A stretch of DNA of 62,000 nucleotides. It comes from Phoronis australis (taxonomy: Eukaryota; Phoronida; Phoronidae). Where the stretch lies: positions 266,963 to 328,962 of the forward strand of contig NMRA01000126.1 in assembly GCA_002633005.1 (NCBI GenBank), written 5' to 3'. Shown piece by piece: positions 22,661-33,400 of this stretch. Position 1 is the first letter of the stretch, and each line of letters opens with the position of its first letter. Position numbers and translations under genes: made by a program. The notes under the pieces were generated by a model. That model did not search any database, was not told the origin of the DNA, and was given only the letters and a program-made list of their open reading frames with translations.

Positions 22661-23585
22661 TGTGAACACTCTCAATTACACATATTGTCAGTATATAGGC
22701 AGTTATACACTTTAATTCGGTCAATTTATATGATTTTGTCTGGTCGAATTCGGGTCATGCTACGTTTGTCTTTTATCAATAGCTGATTATATATTATGCA
22801 TGGGTTGTACGGGTGTAGTGGTAGAGTTAGTACCTTTGTTTCAGCAGTCAGCCACATACCCTGGATGGACTTCTGGTACTAGTCCTCACCGCTATGCTAA
22901 CTCTCACTTATGGCTCCAAGAAGTTGCTGGTGTGTAGCAACGGCCACACCCCGGGACACCGCGTCGGCTCGTGGGAAAAACTAGGTGAGAGTAACACACA
23001 AAAGCTGTGTGTGTGTGAGAACTAGAGCATGTCTACCTCTAAACATACAGAGCATGAAGATGACGGGCCATGACTTGAAGACAATGTGTGGTAAGTAATT
23101 TTCTGGCACTACCAGGGCACACTGGTGACAATTACTGTGAAACTCAGCATGGGGTTCAATGTCAGCTGAAGAGGAATCTTTATTAGATACACCTGTTTAG
23201 TGTCCCAAATGCTGCTTAATCTACCCCATCAGTTAAGCAGTCGCACTTGAATTGACAGGATGTGCCTGCGCAGGAAAGCCGAGCCAAGGATAATGGGGTT
23301 CATAGTTATCCGGATGGTGTACAGATCGGACGGGACTTAAATGGCGTTGGATGAACGATCGGGCTAGGAGTAGGGCAAAATGCATGAACCTAGTCGTATC
23401 CCATACAGTAAAGTGCCCGAGACACATGGTGGTAAAAGGGTAAATCCTCGACCCTGCGTACCATAAAATAACAATGGCTTCAAGTAAAACATTTTGGCGC
23501 ACCAACTGGGACAAATGTTGCCTTTGTCAAACGGAGATGAAGGAAGATCTCACGTCTCCACTTTCAAATCCTTTGAAACCGCAAG
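22661..23585. other. 5' non-coding part of the TIR element
   Basis: It contains a tRNA-like box A string (GGTGTAGTGGTAGAG near 22812). It also has a possible decayed first exon: ATG at 23029, open apart from one TGA, ending at a strong GGTAAGTAA donor at 23093, with an AAG acceptor just before the ATG at 23586. Both readings are tentative. Confidence 0.3.
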
Positions 23586-25793
23586 ATGTCGGAACAGCCA
23601 TTTGGGAGGAATATTCCTCGATTTCATTCTCTCAATGAATTGCCAATAAATCTGGATCCCGCAAGACTTGACGATGGCAGCGTGATAGAGAACACTTTGA
23701 GAAAGAACAATGATCAGTACCATTCCAGCAGCAGGCTGCTCTTCTGCAATACGAAGTTGCAGCGAGCTGAAAAAAGATCAGCAGCAATTGTAGCAGACAT
23801 TAGTGACAATAGCAACAACAGCAAAGTACCAAGAAGAATCATAGACCCCAAGACGACCGAATGCCTCTTGTGTGAGGAGGAAGGGGAAACCCTGAGACAA
23901 GCTATGACCTTGAAATTGAACCACAAAATCAATGAATGCGCCAAGACTCTCAATGATGATAAGTTCCTGACAAAACTGAGTCCCGGAGACGCCATCGCAC
24001 AGGAAGTAAAATATCACCCAGCATGCTTGGTAGCTCTGTACAACAGAGACAGGGCATTTCTGAATACTCAAAGGCAGAAGAAAGAAGAAGGGACTCTCAA
24101 GCAAAGAATGTATATCTGATTGATTTTTCGGAACTCGTGACACACATTACTGAGGTGAAAACTGCAAGTGATGGTTCAGATCCACCGGTTTTCCGACTTG
24201 TAGACTTGTTTTGTCTGTACAGGAAGAAGCTGGAGCAGCTAGTTATCGAATTGCCCGACAAACATGCTACCCTACTGAAAGAACGGTTGCTGTTCCACAT
24301 CCCAGAATTAGAAGCTCATCACCAAGGGCGGGATGTCCTTCTTGCCTTTAAGACAGAGGAGAAATTCTAGCACAAGCCAGCAAATATGGTGAAGCAATCC
24401 ACTTGGCCAAGGCTGCTGTTATAATACGAAGTGACATGGTGAAGCATAAAAGACCATATCAACGGCACATTCTACGATGGATGTCTTCAAGATGCTGTGC
24501 CTGACTCACTTCTTCAATTCGTATGCAAGATTGAACATGGAGCTGATATCAAGTCACAACTCCAACGTGGAGCAGTACAACTGCTTTGCACGAACCAAGA
24601 AAGGATCACAATTTAACAGGCATGCCAAGGATCGGGAGACCCCCTTTGCCATGTATGTTGATTTGTCTGCTTTTGCCAAAACAAGGAAGGGTCAACTGAT
24701 TGAGATGCTCCATTAGAACGGAATCAGCGTTTCCTACGACAGAGTCCTTGAAATCTCAGCCCAGGTTGGAGAGGTTGTTGTGGCACAGTACATTGAAGAT
24801 GGAGTCGTCTGCCCACCAGTCCTGAAAAAGCAAGTGTTCACGACTTCAGCGGTGGACAACATTGACCACAACCCGACTGCAACTACAGCTCAATATTTCT
24901 TCCATGGTATCAGTATGTCCCTTTTTCAGCACCCAAGTTCTGAATACCATGGTGAAGAACGTGAAGCACTGAAACTCAATCGAGATAACAAGGTCAAGAA
25001 AGTCCCAGAGTTTCCTGACGATTTCACAAACGTTCGACCAGCTTACATCACAAAGAATCCCAATCCTCCTACAATTACAAGTCATATTTACCCAAAACCT
25101 GAGTCAATCAAGTCACATATGAAGGAAGATTACATGTGGTTGGAAAAGATAGGCTATCACTAACCGAGACCATTGGGGACGGGGTGAATGTGTCACGGGC
25201 AGCTCATCATGCTGCACAGAACAGGAGCCAGTTATTCGAAGTGAGCATTACCTCACTAATGCATACGATTCGTCACCAGGCCCACTCGGTTGCCACCACC
25301 AAGCACTGCATGCATAAGATTCAAAACACAGTGGCTTTCCTGACATGGGATGTGTGTGATGTTACTGAAACCTTCAAGAAACTCTGTCCGGGAAATTTTT
25401 CAGACGATGACCTGCAGAATCTGGAGAACTTCGTTGTCCTAATGTATGACAGTTCCAGTGCAGCTAGTGGTGTCAACGAGACAAGGTTGGATCTATTTGC
25501 CCGCAAGCGATTTCACCAACCAGAGATGCCTTGTCAGACGTGCTGCCTGCCAAAGTGGCATCATCTGGAGCAAGGCGACTGTCTTGAACCCACAAACCAA
25601 CACTCCTGCTGACTGGGGTTGGATTCAGTGTGAAGAGTCATGGAAAATACACTGGATAACCCTTCCACCAATAGCTGCATGCTGCCAGGAATTGACTAAA
25701 TACTGCAGTAAGAAAGGCTGTATCCAGAGGTGCAAATGTTTCCGAACAGGACTTTCTTGTACCGCTCTGTGTAGCTGTGCATGTGACCAGTAA
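23586..25793 (+). pseudogene. Decayed element protein with IDHNP motif and CXC-like tail
   Basis: Consecutive open segments in alternating frames read as one protein of about 730 residues: 23586-24119, 24023-24370, 24477-24716, 24780-25163, 25136-25612 and 25446-25793. At least three frame changes, plus TAGs at 24368 and 24714, show it is dead. Recognisable marks are TSAVDNIDHNPTATTAQ followed by HGISMSLFQHP, and a C-terminal cysteine cluster YCSKKGCIQRCKCFRTG then SCTALCSCAC resembling the Tesmin/TSO1 CXC pattern. From memory, many multi-copy uncharacterised proteins of cnidarian and other invertebrate genomes carry the same IDHNP...SLFQHP signature and cysteine tail. Their biochemical function is not known to me. 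Position between long TIRs suggests a transposase or accessory protein. Confidence 0.65.
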
Positions 25794-25973
25794 CGTCGTT
25801 GTAAACGAATTCAGTAAAGGAATGAATAATAGACAATAGATTCCGAACAATATATTATTGTGTGTTATTATTTTAGCATTAACGTGAAGTTCATGTTCGA
25901 CTAAGTTTGTGATTTATGATTCCCTCCATTTATTTTGTATTTGATGTGCGAGAGCATAGTTTTGTTTCTCGTT

Positions 25974-25979
25974 AATAAA
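25974..25979 (+). promoter_or_regulatory. Polyadenylation signal of the TIR element ORF
   Basis: AATAAA about 180 bases after the ORF stop and before the right TIR. Confidence 0.4.
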
Positions 25980-26049
25980 ATGAAATTTGATGTTGTAATT
26001 TTTTTGTTTATTTTATTAGTAGTTGCCCACATGGTGTTAAAATGCTTCT

Positions 26050-26277
26050 GAAAATATCAAAAATGAATTCAGCATATCCAAAAACATACAATTTGACAAC
26101 GTATTTACGAAAATCGGTTGGGCAGAGACACCAAAGGTGGCCTTTTTGAAAAATGGCCGCCATTTTGGATTTTTAAATGGCTAGTCGGGCAGATCTGTTG
26201 AGTATACCTTAGGATGTCACTATGCCAATTTTGGTGCTTGTATCATCAAATGCATGATTTTTCTACTATATGCCCAG
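26050..26277 (+). repeat. Right terminal inverted repeat
   Basis: Inverted partner of 22396-22660. It contains AAAATGGCCGCCATTTTGG and GGCTAGTCGGGCAG. Confidence 0.75.
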
Positions 26278-26770
26278 CTATATGCAGTTCGCTTGAAAAA
26301 CGACGGGGTTTAATTGCGAAAAGTTTTAGTGACAGTAAATTCCTCAGTAGCGCGAGATCGAGGTTGGCATTCCCGAGGTGCGTTTCATGAAAATGACGTA
26401 GTGTAAGACTTAAGACAGAAATTTGGTCTTACCCTAGCACTTCACAATTGGTGAATAAAGGTTTAGCAAAGTAATAAAAGCGCATCACGGTCTAGAAATA
26501 ATTCGTACAGATTATCTCAGTACCTCGCTTTTATGTGTATTCTCAAAGACTTAAAACGTTTGATCAAATGAGATTGAATCATTTTTCAGAAATTGTTGAG
26601 TGGAGCGTGAGACCAAATTTCTGGCTTAAGTCGAAAGTCTCTTCATGAAACAGTCCCAGGGCTAGAGTTGTATGACTATCTAGTTCTCCATCACGCGAGT
26701 GCTCACACGATGGTCATGCTCAACTCGCAACCGTTGGCTCGTGCATTAGTAGTCTCGTGTCATGACTCAC

Positions 26771-26986
26771 GTGCGCAGTGCATTGGGTCTTCGTCTTCCC
26801 CTCCGGGGCAGTCGTTTTTCTGATCACAGATGGCAGTGTGGTTGATACAGGTGGTGTCGTTTGGGCATTCAACTTGGTAATATTCGCACCTGGAAGGTGG
26901 CAACAACAATAGCGCAACATCGGGTGCATCATTTACAGGTGTTGTTGTTTCATCTGTTGCCGGTGTTCTGGTTGTTTTTGACTGAG
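26771..26986 (-). CDS. LDLa exon (216 bp), first module after the membrane anchor
   Basis: This phase 1-1 exon of 72 codons has the acceptor GTGATGTTACAG and donor GTGAGT. The linker is Thr-rich (QSKTTRTPATDETTTPV) with a Leu run before PPSRC. The LDLa module shows RCEYYQVEC, DTTCINHTAIC, CDQKNDC and GGEDEDPMHC, giving six cysteines, the calcium acids and an N-H-T sequon. In transcription order it is the first extracellular module seen after the transmembrane exon at 30428-30272, and the codon formed across that junction is complete. Confidence 0.88.
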
Positions 26987-28688
26987 CTGTAACATCACAA
27001 AGAAGTGCCTTAAATTTCTCGTTAAGGCATAGTACTCGTTCTGTCTTGGATATTTAAGGTCACTGGATACCATCGTTACCAAGGACCACATTTGTAAGTC
27101 TGGGTTCATTAACATAAATAGTCAATTAGCTTTGATTAGAAATTTACTTATATTCCACTTTTGTTAGCTTTAACGCGTACCATTGTCAGAGGTAGTCTGT
27201 CCCTTTTCTGATTTCAACCCATCGCTTGACCCGATATTCGTTGTATTTGGGCCTATGGTAACCTTTATTTGCGATGCGGAAGGCACTGAAAAAAATCGTG
27301 GATGCTGTTACCGAGTTGGTTGCAAATATTCAAGTACATACAGATTATTATGTGGCGAAGTCGTTATCCCCCGTAATCTAGAGCCCGAGTGAATTTTGGA
27401 GAATTATCGCCCGGGGATGTTAATTCTACAAAATTCACGAGAGCTCTAGATAAGGGGGATAACGACTGAGAACATGTAATAATTTATTTATACCACATAC
27501 TGAACAAGAAACATTGCAAAGAATCGATCAACCTTTCTCAACTCCCCTCGGCTTTGTAACTACTTTCTATGTCAGAGGTCTGGGGTCAGAGGTCGTGACT
27601 TTTTAAGAAAAGCAAAATAATATTTTTACTCAAAACCAATTGGACATTTAAACAAAATATAAATAAAGTGAATCTATAAATTAAGTTTTAGCAACTAGTG
27701 TAGCTTACTACATGTTTTATCACGCTAAGCTTCGACCGTGAAAATATCGTCTGCTAAAGTAAGTTACCATTGCTTACTGAGTATAATGCCCAAGTTAAAG
27801 AATACCGCCGACACGATACCCGCATTCAAGTTGGAGATCGATGCTTTACAAGTGAGAGAAAACGAGATATAAATTTAACTGAATTAAAATATGGTTTTCA
27901 TGGAAATTATGCGTCTAACTTTTCATAGCCTATAAATGTCGGTACAATGCCCTTTGTTGAACATGCAATTATTGCGCGTGCTCACTTCTAAGTATTCTAT
28001 TTTCACGTTCGAAGGCGTCAGCTACTGAGTGGTGCAGTGTTAAAGTCGACGACTCGAAACTCTTGCGGAGCAGGTTCGAAATCTACATATCAAATGGGCC
28101 ACATTGACATGAAAAATTCATTTCGTGTGCAACATGAAGACACACATGCGCGGGCGTGGGCGTGCGCGGACGCGCACACACGCACAAAGATATTTCGAGA
28201 AATACTCTGAAACACGAGTGCCATAAATGCATTTTATTGGGAACTTATAGCATTTTGTGATGTCCAAGAATACTTTTGCAAGGCACAAAATTTAGGAAAT
28301 GTGCCACTGTTGACTTTAATTGCAGAGAAACGGACAATAGATTTACTCAGACTGGCTCAGTCGTATCTCATGCACCACACAACGAACATTTTCATTAAAC
28401 TGTAGTTGCATCCTACGTTCAAATCAAACACTATTTCACATTATTTCCAACGCAGCAGTACAAACAGCTTTTGTAGTTGTTCTACCTTGGCGCATGAAAT
28501 GTCCTCTCGACATTTGCCCTTTAGCTGTGTTCCGTAACTCAACTAAAAATTATTGTTCTCTGTAATGAGAGTTAACTTCAACACCTTTCTAATATTTACG
28601 CCCTGAAAAGCAATTACAAAACTTTGAATTCCTGAAAATGAAAAACACTCTTAGTTCCAGTAAAACCAAATCTTGGTACTATTACATA
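26987..28688. other. Intron sequence
   Basis: Nothing coding is recognised. A CpG-rich GCGTGGGCGTGCGCGG tract lies near 28147-28185. Confidence 0.4.
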
Positions 28689-29019
28689 GGCGGATTTAGG
28701 GGGAGGGCCAGGGAGCCCGCTCCCCCCCCCCGCTCCCCCTCCCTTGGCTGCCGCAAAAAAGTAAAACAGCAAGAGCGTAGGGAAATGTTGAGTTTATTAA
28801 TTAACCCCGGTAATTAAAATTATACGGATGAAACAAGATTTAAATGTGTGCAGTTTTAGTGTTGGGGGGATGGCTCAGATCCAATTTCAAGTGTCAAATT
28901 CGGAACACGGCGCAATCGTAACGGAACTATGGCTAAGGATTGGCTCTCTGCTCTCTCGCGATATCCCAGGCGACCGGCAGTGGCGCTGCGCATTACGACT
29001 CCGTTTCGGTCCTCTGCTC

Positions 29020-29411
29020 CACAGGCGTCCTCAGCTTCTGATCGTCCCCAATACACTACATATAATACTACAAGGTATGACACTCCCGACTAGAAATTCC
29101 ACGGGTGCTTCACTTCAGCCGTCCATAGCAAACATAATACTCAATAAATTTACACAAAACAGGGGTTCAACAAACCATGAAGAATTGTTCTTTCTCCCAA
29201 TACCATTCACGGTGTCCTGTTACGGCGACTTCGTAAGAAATTCGCAGTCAAAGAACAAAAATGTTCACAAAAACCCCCCACACACGTNGAGTTTTATGTT
29301 TGCTAGGGACGGCTGAAGTGAAGCACCCATGGAATTTCTAGTCGGGAGTGTCATACCTTGTAGTATTATATGTAGTGTATTGGGGACGATCAGAAGCTGA
29401 GGACGCCTGTG
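29020..29411. mobile_element. 392-bp foldback MITE nested in the CAGTGGCGG element
   Basis: It has near-perfect terminal inverted repeats of about 115 bases beginning CACAGGCGTCCTCAGC, with only about two mismatches between arms. The flanks are CTCTGCTC (29012-29019) and GTCTGCTC (29412-29419), an 8-base target duplication with one mismatch. The partner element at 50.9 kb has the empty site GTCTGCTCCACTG. An 8-base duplication is typical of hAT elements. The arms enclose about 160 bases with one undetermined base at 29288. No coding capacity is present. Confidence 0.8.
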
Positions 29412-29794
29412 GTCTGCTCCACTGTGCAATGAAGAAAATTACTTCATTTTTTAAAGAAAATGGAACCTGAGTGACGATGAAAAAACAGAAGCTGCTGGTA
29501 AGATGTGGATTTTAATCGAAGCCTGAGTGCATCACTCAAAAACTCATAATTCTCTCTTTGTCAAACCTTAACTTAATACGATTTCCAAAGCAATCCCGGG
29601 CGTCGTTATTGCCAACACGAAAAACGGATTTGGTCTTTTGGGCAATTGAAGACTATTTTAAATACAACAAATTCGTTATGAACCGATTGCACAAAATACA
29701 AAACGTGTAATAAGCATTACAAAAAAGTAGGTTTCGCGCGTAAACGCTGTGGACCATAAACAAGAAGGTCTCTTAGTCACAAATGAGGAGCGAA

Positions 29795-29859
29795 ATCCTG
29801 GTGGTGTAGTGGCAAAGCGCGCGAGCTATACCCACTAGGTCGTGAGTTCGAGTCTGTGG
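29795..29859 (+). repeat. tRNA-like segment inside the CAGTGGCGG element
   Basis: GGTGGTGTAGTGGCAAAGCG resembles a D-arm/box A and GTGAGTTCGAGTCTG a T-arm/box B, at tRNA spacing. The partner copy has the same segment at 50479-50540 on the other strand, so it predates the split of the copies. The cloverleaf is imperfect, so a functional tRNA is unlikely. Confidence 0.45.
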
Positions 29860-30271
29860 AATTTGCAAGTTTCTTGTTTTTTCCTTTTTTCTTGGATAAT
29901 ACTTCAGGAATCAAGGAAAATGCTTGATTTTTAGAGGAAACAACAGAAAATTTTCCGACCTCCCCCCCATTCGGTGGTGTGCTTACGGACAAAATGTTGC
30001 TCCCCCCTTGTGATATCCTAGACCCGCCACTGCTATTAGACTATTTTATTATCTTGTTGGGACAGACCATAAACAACTGTGAATTCCGAACATCAACGTC
30101 TGTACCTAGACTATTTCAAGGTTTCTCAGAACCTCGGCTCGCGCAAAATCAATAAAAGTGTAAGTGGCAATGTGTTGGTCTTTAAAGATATTGGGCCAGG
30201 CTTAGCATTCCAGAAGTGAACAACAAAAGAGTGGATAAACTGACATTTCATTACCTTGTAGGCTTACTTAC

Positions 30272-30428
30272 TTGAAAAGTACACACCAAGCCCTACAGTT
30301 ACGGCGATTGCGGATGCGCAGACGATAAATAAAATGATTGCCAGCTTCTTAGGGTTACGGCCGTCATCGATGGCACGAATGCTATCTTTTTCGTCCACAT
30401 GTTTTTCATCGTCTTCTCCAATGGTCAC
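30272..30428 (-). CDS. Signal-anchor transmembrane exon
   Basis: The exon of 157 bases has a CCACAG acceptor and GTAAGT donor, entering in phase 0 and leaving in phase 1. It encodes an acidic juxtamembrane stretch (TIGEDDEKHVDEKDSIRAID), a basic flank GRNPKK, then about 22 hydrophobic residues starting LAIILFIVCASAI and ending GLGVYF. Positive charges on the N-terminal side and acidic cytoplasmic sequence predict N-in/C-out topology, a type II anchor. The phases link it upstream to 37301-37077 and downstream to the phase-1 LDLa exons. Confidence 0.82.
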
Positions 30429-33400
30429 CTGTGGCCGGAAAAAGAAAGAAATGGCTATTTGTCTTGTTATTACATCTACATGTAATTGTACTTGTGACAG
30501 TGCTTATCATAACGGTGACTGCCACCATCACTTATTATCGTCATAATGGTTGTCGTCGTTCCCGTCGTTAGACAAGTCAGTGCTTTTCTGGCAATATTCT
30601 AACAGATGGCGTATACGCGTATTTTTAAATGACCATGTACCTACATCCGAAATAATGCGTTTTGTTTTTTTTTTACGTTACTAACAAGAATACAATAGTT
30701 CATTCGAAATGATTGACCATAAACTGCATTGTTCCACGGTGTATCTGTCGAAATGCATTCATCTGATGGGTGTCGATGACGTCTTAGTCTTCTATTTTCA
30801 TCTCGTTGTCACAATCTTCCAGTCACGGAGTTGTTTATTGACGTGCACACAGACCACATGTACTCATCCGAAAGATTTCAACTCAGGCTCTCTGATTATT
30901 GTTATTTGCCTGTAGTTGGCGCACAATTCAGCCGTGTTTTCTTTTTAGCGAGTCGACGTCGCAACAACAACACGTATCGTTAGTTTCACTCGTTAGCATT
31001 TTTATAGTCCTAATAGACTACATTCTCTGGCCACGCAGACAATTGATAACTTGCAAGTGCCACCTTAATTATGTTTTTATGGGGCTCTTTGGCTCGTTCT
31101 TTGTATTTTTTCTTGTAATAAGTTAATAGTGGCTTCAGTACAGGTCAACATTGAAAGTTTTTTTTTAAAGATTAGGTCACGATTCATTCGCATGTTATGG
31201 TCAATTTGCGCAACGCAGAGCGTCGATATTCATTCGCCCATCGTGTGCATCGCACATACCGCTAGATATTAGGGATGGTAATTATTGAAACATCCTTCTA
31301 AAGTGAGCAATGTCAGTAAACTTAAAATCGATCGCCTATAGGGGATGCAAACCAAGTCATGAGTGCTCTTCTAAGCAGGCACTTACCACCTTTTTATTGA
31401 TGATTCTTTAGGACGTTTGTAGGATAGGGAGGTGGGCGAAAAAGAAAAGGCGCAAAAAATGAAGTGCCACTAAGGGCCGCAACATAGGACTAATCTAAAA
31501 GTGCAGTACTCTCGGTAAAAGATTGTTTTATTTGACACTGAACTTTCATGAACAACCATAAAGAAACTTCGTAGATATTAAAGCAAACGCTAACAAAATT
31601 GCCATTAAGCGATTCCGAAGAAGTTAGATTTGTCCCAAAACCCACGTTAGATGTACTCTTCTAAGAAGAAACACATGCCGAATTACCTGAAGATTCGTCA
31701 AAGCAACTGTGGTGAGCCACAGGTAAAAATAAATAGCCACAAGAATGAGCCATAGCCTTGCACATCCCAGAATTAAGACATGCCAAATTTATAACGATCC
31801 TTAGGCCGATAGAGAGGCAGGTGTCAACTCGAAAATTGTAAAATCAGTCACTAGGTGGCGCAGAATATGTCAATTCTATCCGTAAAGAAGAAGACAACGT
31901 CGTCACCTTAAATGCGAAGGCAACCTTTTTTCATGTCATTTTTAGCAAAAATAGGATTCGTTGATTATCCCAGACATATTTTTCACTTATTTACAGCTTT
32001 TCGTAATTTAATTAATTACTCGTCGTCTACTCCGGAAGTGACGTTTTGGGAGGCAAGAATTTCGCGCCAATTTCTTTTCATACAGTCTGACTGTGAGAGC
32101 AGTCGAGTCAGTCACTGTTGAGGCGGACGAACTCAAAATTATTTTTATGGGTTTTGGCCATCTTGGATTTTAGCAGCATAGGTTACGAATTTAAAGGTGC
32201 TTAAACATTATTTTCACAAACATTCTAACATTAAAATTCAGTGACACGTATCCTTACCTACCATTCTGTACAATCCAAAAGTTTACTCCACAATTTAATC
32301 ACACAGATGTAACTTATTGAGTGGTTAAAGTGCTCACAATGTACGTTGGACAACATGGCGGCTTTTGCTGAACTAGAAGGTATGTTCAACCGGCTACACT
32401 GTCATCGGTGAAGATTTAACCATAACACAATTGAGGACACGCTAATACAAAAAGCAGTTTTGTAAAATTTCCGGTGTTTGTGCCATAACTATTATGAATA
32501 TTCTATTTATTTCAATGGGAAGTGCCCATCCAGTTGACCTTGCACTCTGTTAAATATAGTTGAATTGTTTTGAAATCGTTTTTTGTTTGAAAGTCAACTT
32601 TTCTTCAAGGTATGATTATGTGCCACAATAGAAAAATATTTTTCTAAATTTTTATGCATAAATTGTGCTTTTAGTTCATGTTTTTTAACTAGCTACTTTC
32701 TACTTCAGGAAGGATTACATCAAAGCAACAAACAAATGAAAGTGGTTACATTTGGGTTATGAAGTTTGAAGCTTACTTGGCTCCTGCAGCCTCATACCTT
32801 CATATTTTTATTATTATGCTTGTCAGTTTCTAGTTTAGGAGGAACAATTTTATGGTACTCAGTCGCCATGGTAACAATTATGTTTGCCCGCTTTCATACT
32901 TAACTTGATTCTGGTTTAGCCTTATTGCTGAAATTCTAAGTTTCCTATTGTGGCAAAAGGCTGTTAGGATCATTTTAGTTTAAAAATTTATTTGTCGTGA
33001 GATCACTTTGCTAGATGTAAGCCTTAGTTACATGCAGAATGACAATTTGAAACCCGTGTAATATTTTTAAGAGATGTCATTTTTATCTCTTGTGGAAGTG
33101 TGACAACAAGTGACAAAATCAGTTTTGGGTGGAATCTATTGACCAATTACCATCCCGCAAAAATGACAAAACTCGGATTACCAGGGCACAATATCAGTTA
33201 GCAGCTGACGAGGGCACAGGTTAGACATATGAACGGTTTCCAAAATGCTTAACCTGTCACTGGTGGGGCAGCACAGGTAAGAATCGTTCGAAAACATGCG
33301 TGTAAATGATATTAGTTTTTGGCCAAATTAGAAGTAAGAAGTGGAAAACAAAAGTGACGCTAGAGTGCAGCCTGTAAACGACGTTTCGATATGTATCAAA

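Larger units (their letters stand above)
22396..26277 (+). mobile_element. 3.9-kb TIR element with CXC-tail ORF
   Basis: The ends CTGGGCAGATAAG (22396) and CTATATGCCCAG (ending 26277) are inverted. The inverted match continues inward through TGATGATACAAGCACCAAA, then CGACTAGCCA, AAAAATCCAA and the GGCCATTTTTCAA block, and on to GGTATGCT-AATTCATTTT. The arms are about 265 and 228 bases. Between them lies one decayed ORF of about 2.2 kb and a 3' AATAAA. The element sits in the intron between LDLa exons 26986 and 20766. A target-site duplication could not be fixed by eye. The TIRs are well conserved relative to the ORF damage. Confidence 0.75.
28689..30032. mobile_element. CAGTGGCGG-ended element, copy 1
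   Basis: The left end GGCGGATTTAGGGGGAGGG and the right end CCTAGACCCGCCACTG are inverted. The interior from about 28870 to 30032 matches 50269-51018 in opposite orientation. Shared blocks include CAAGTGTCAAATTCGG, GGTCGCCTGGGATATCGCG (as reverse complement) and TCAAGGAAAATG. It is interrupted by a nested 392-bp MITE. Fragments such as KNRWHKTCNKHYKK in the partner copy hint at a decayed element protein, but no transposase is recognisable. It lies in the intron between the membrane exon and the first LDLa exon. Confidence 0.65.

Noticed and set aside
28828-29316. A 162-codon plus-strand frame
   Set aside because: It crosses the boundary of the nested foldback MITE and contains an undetermined base; it is a chance frame through two elements.
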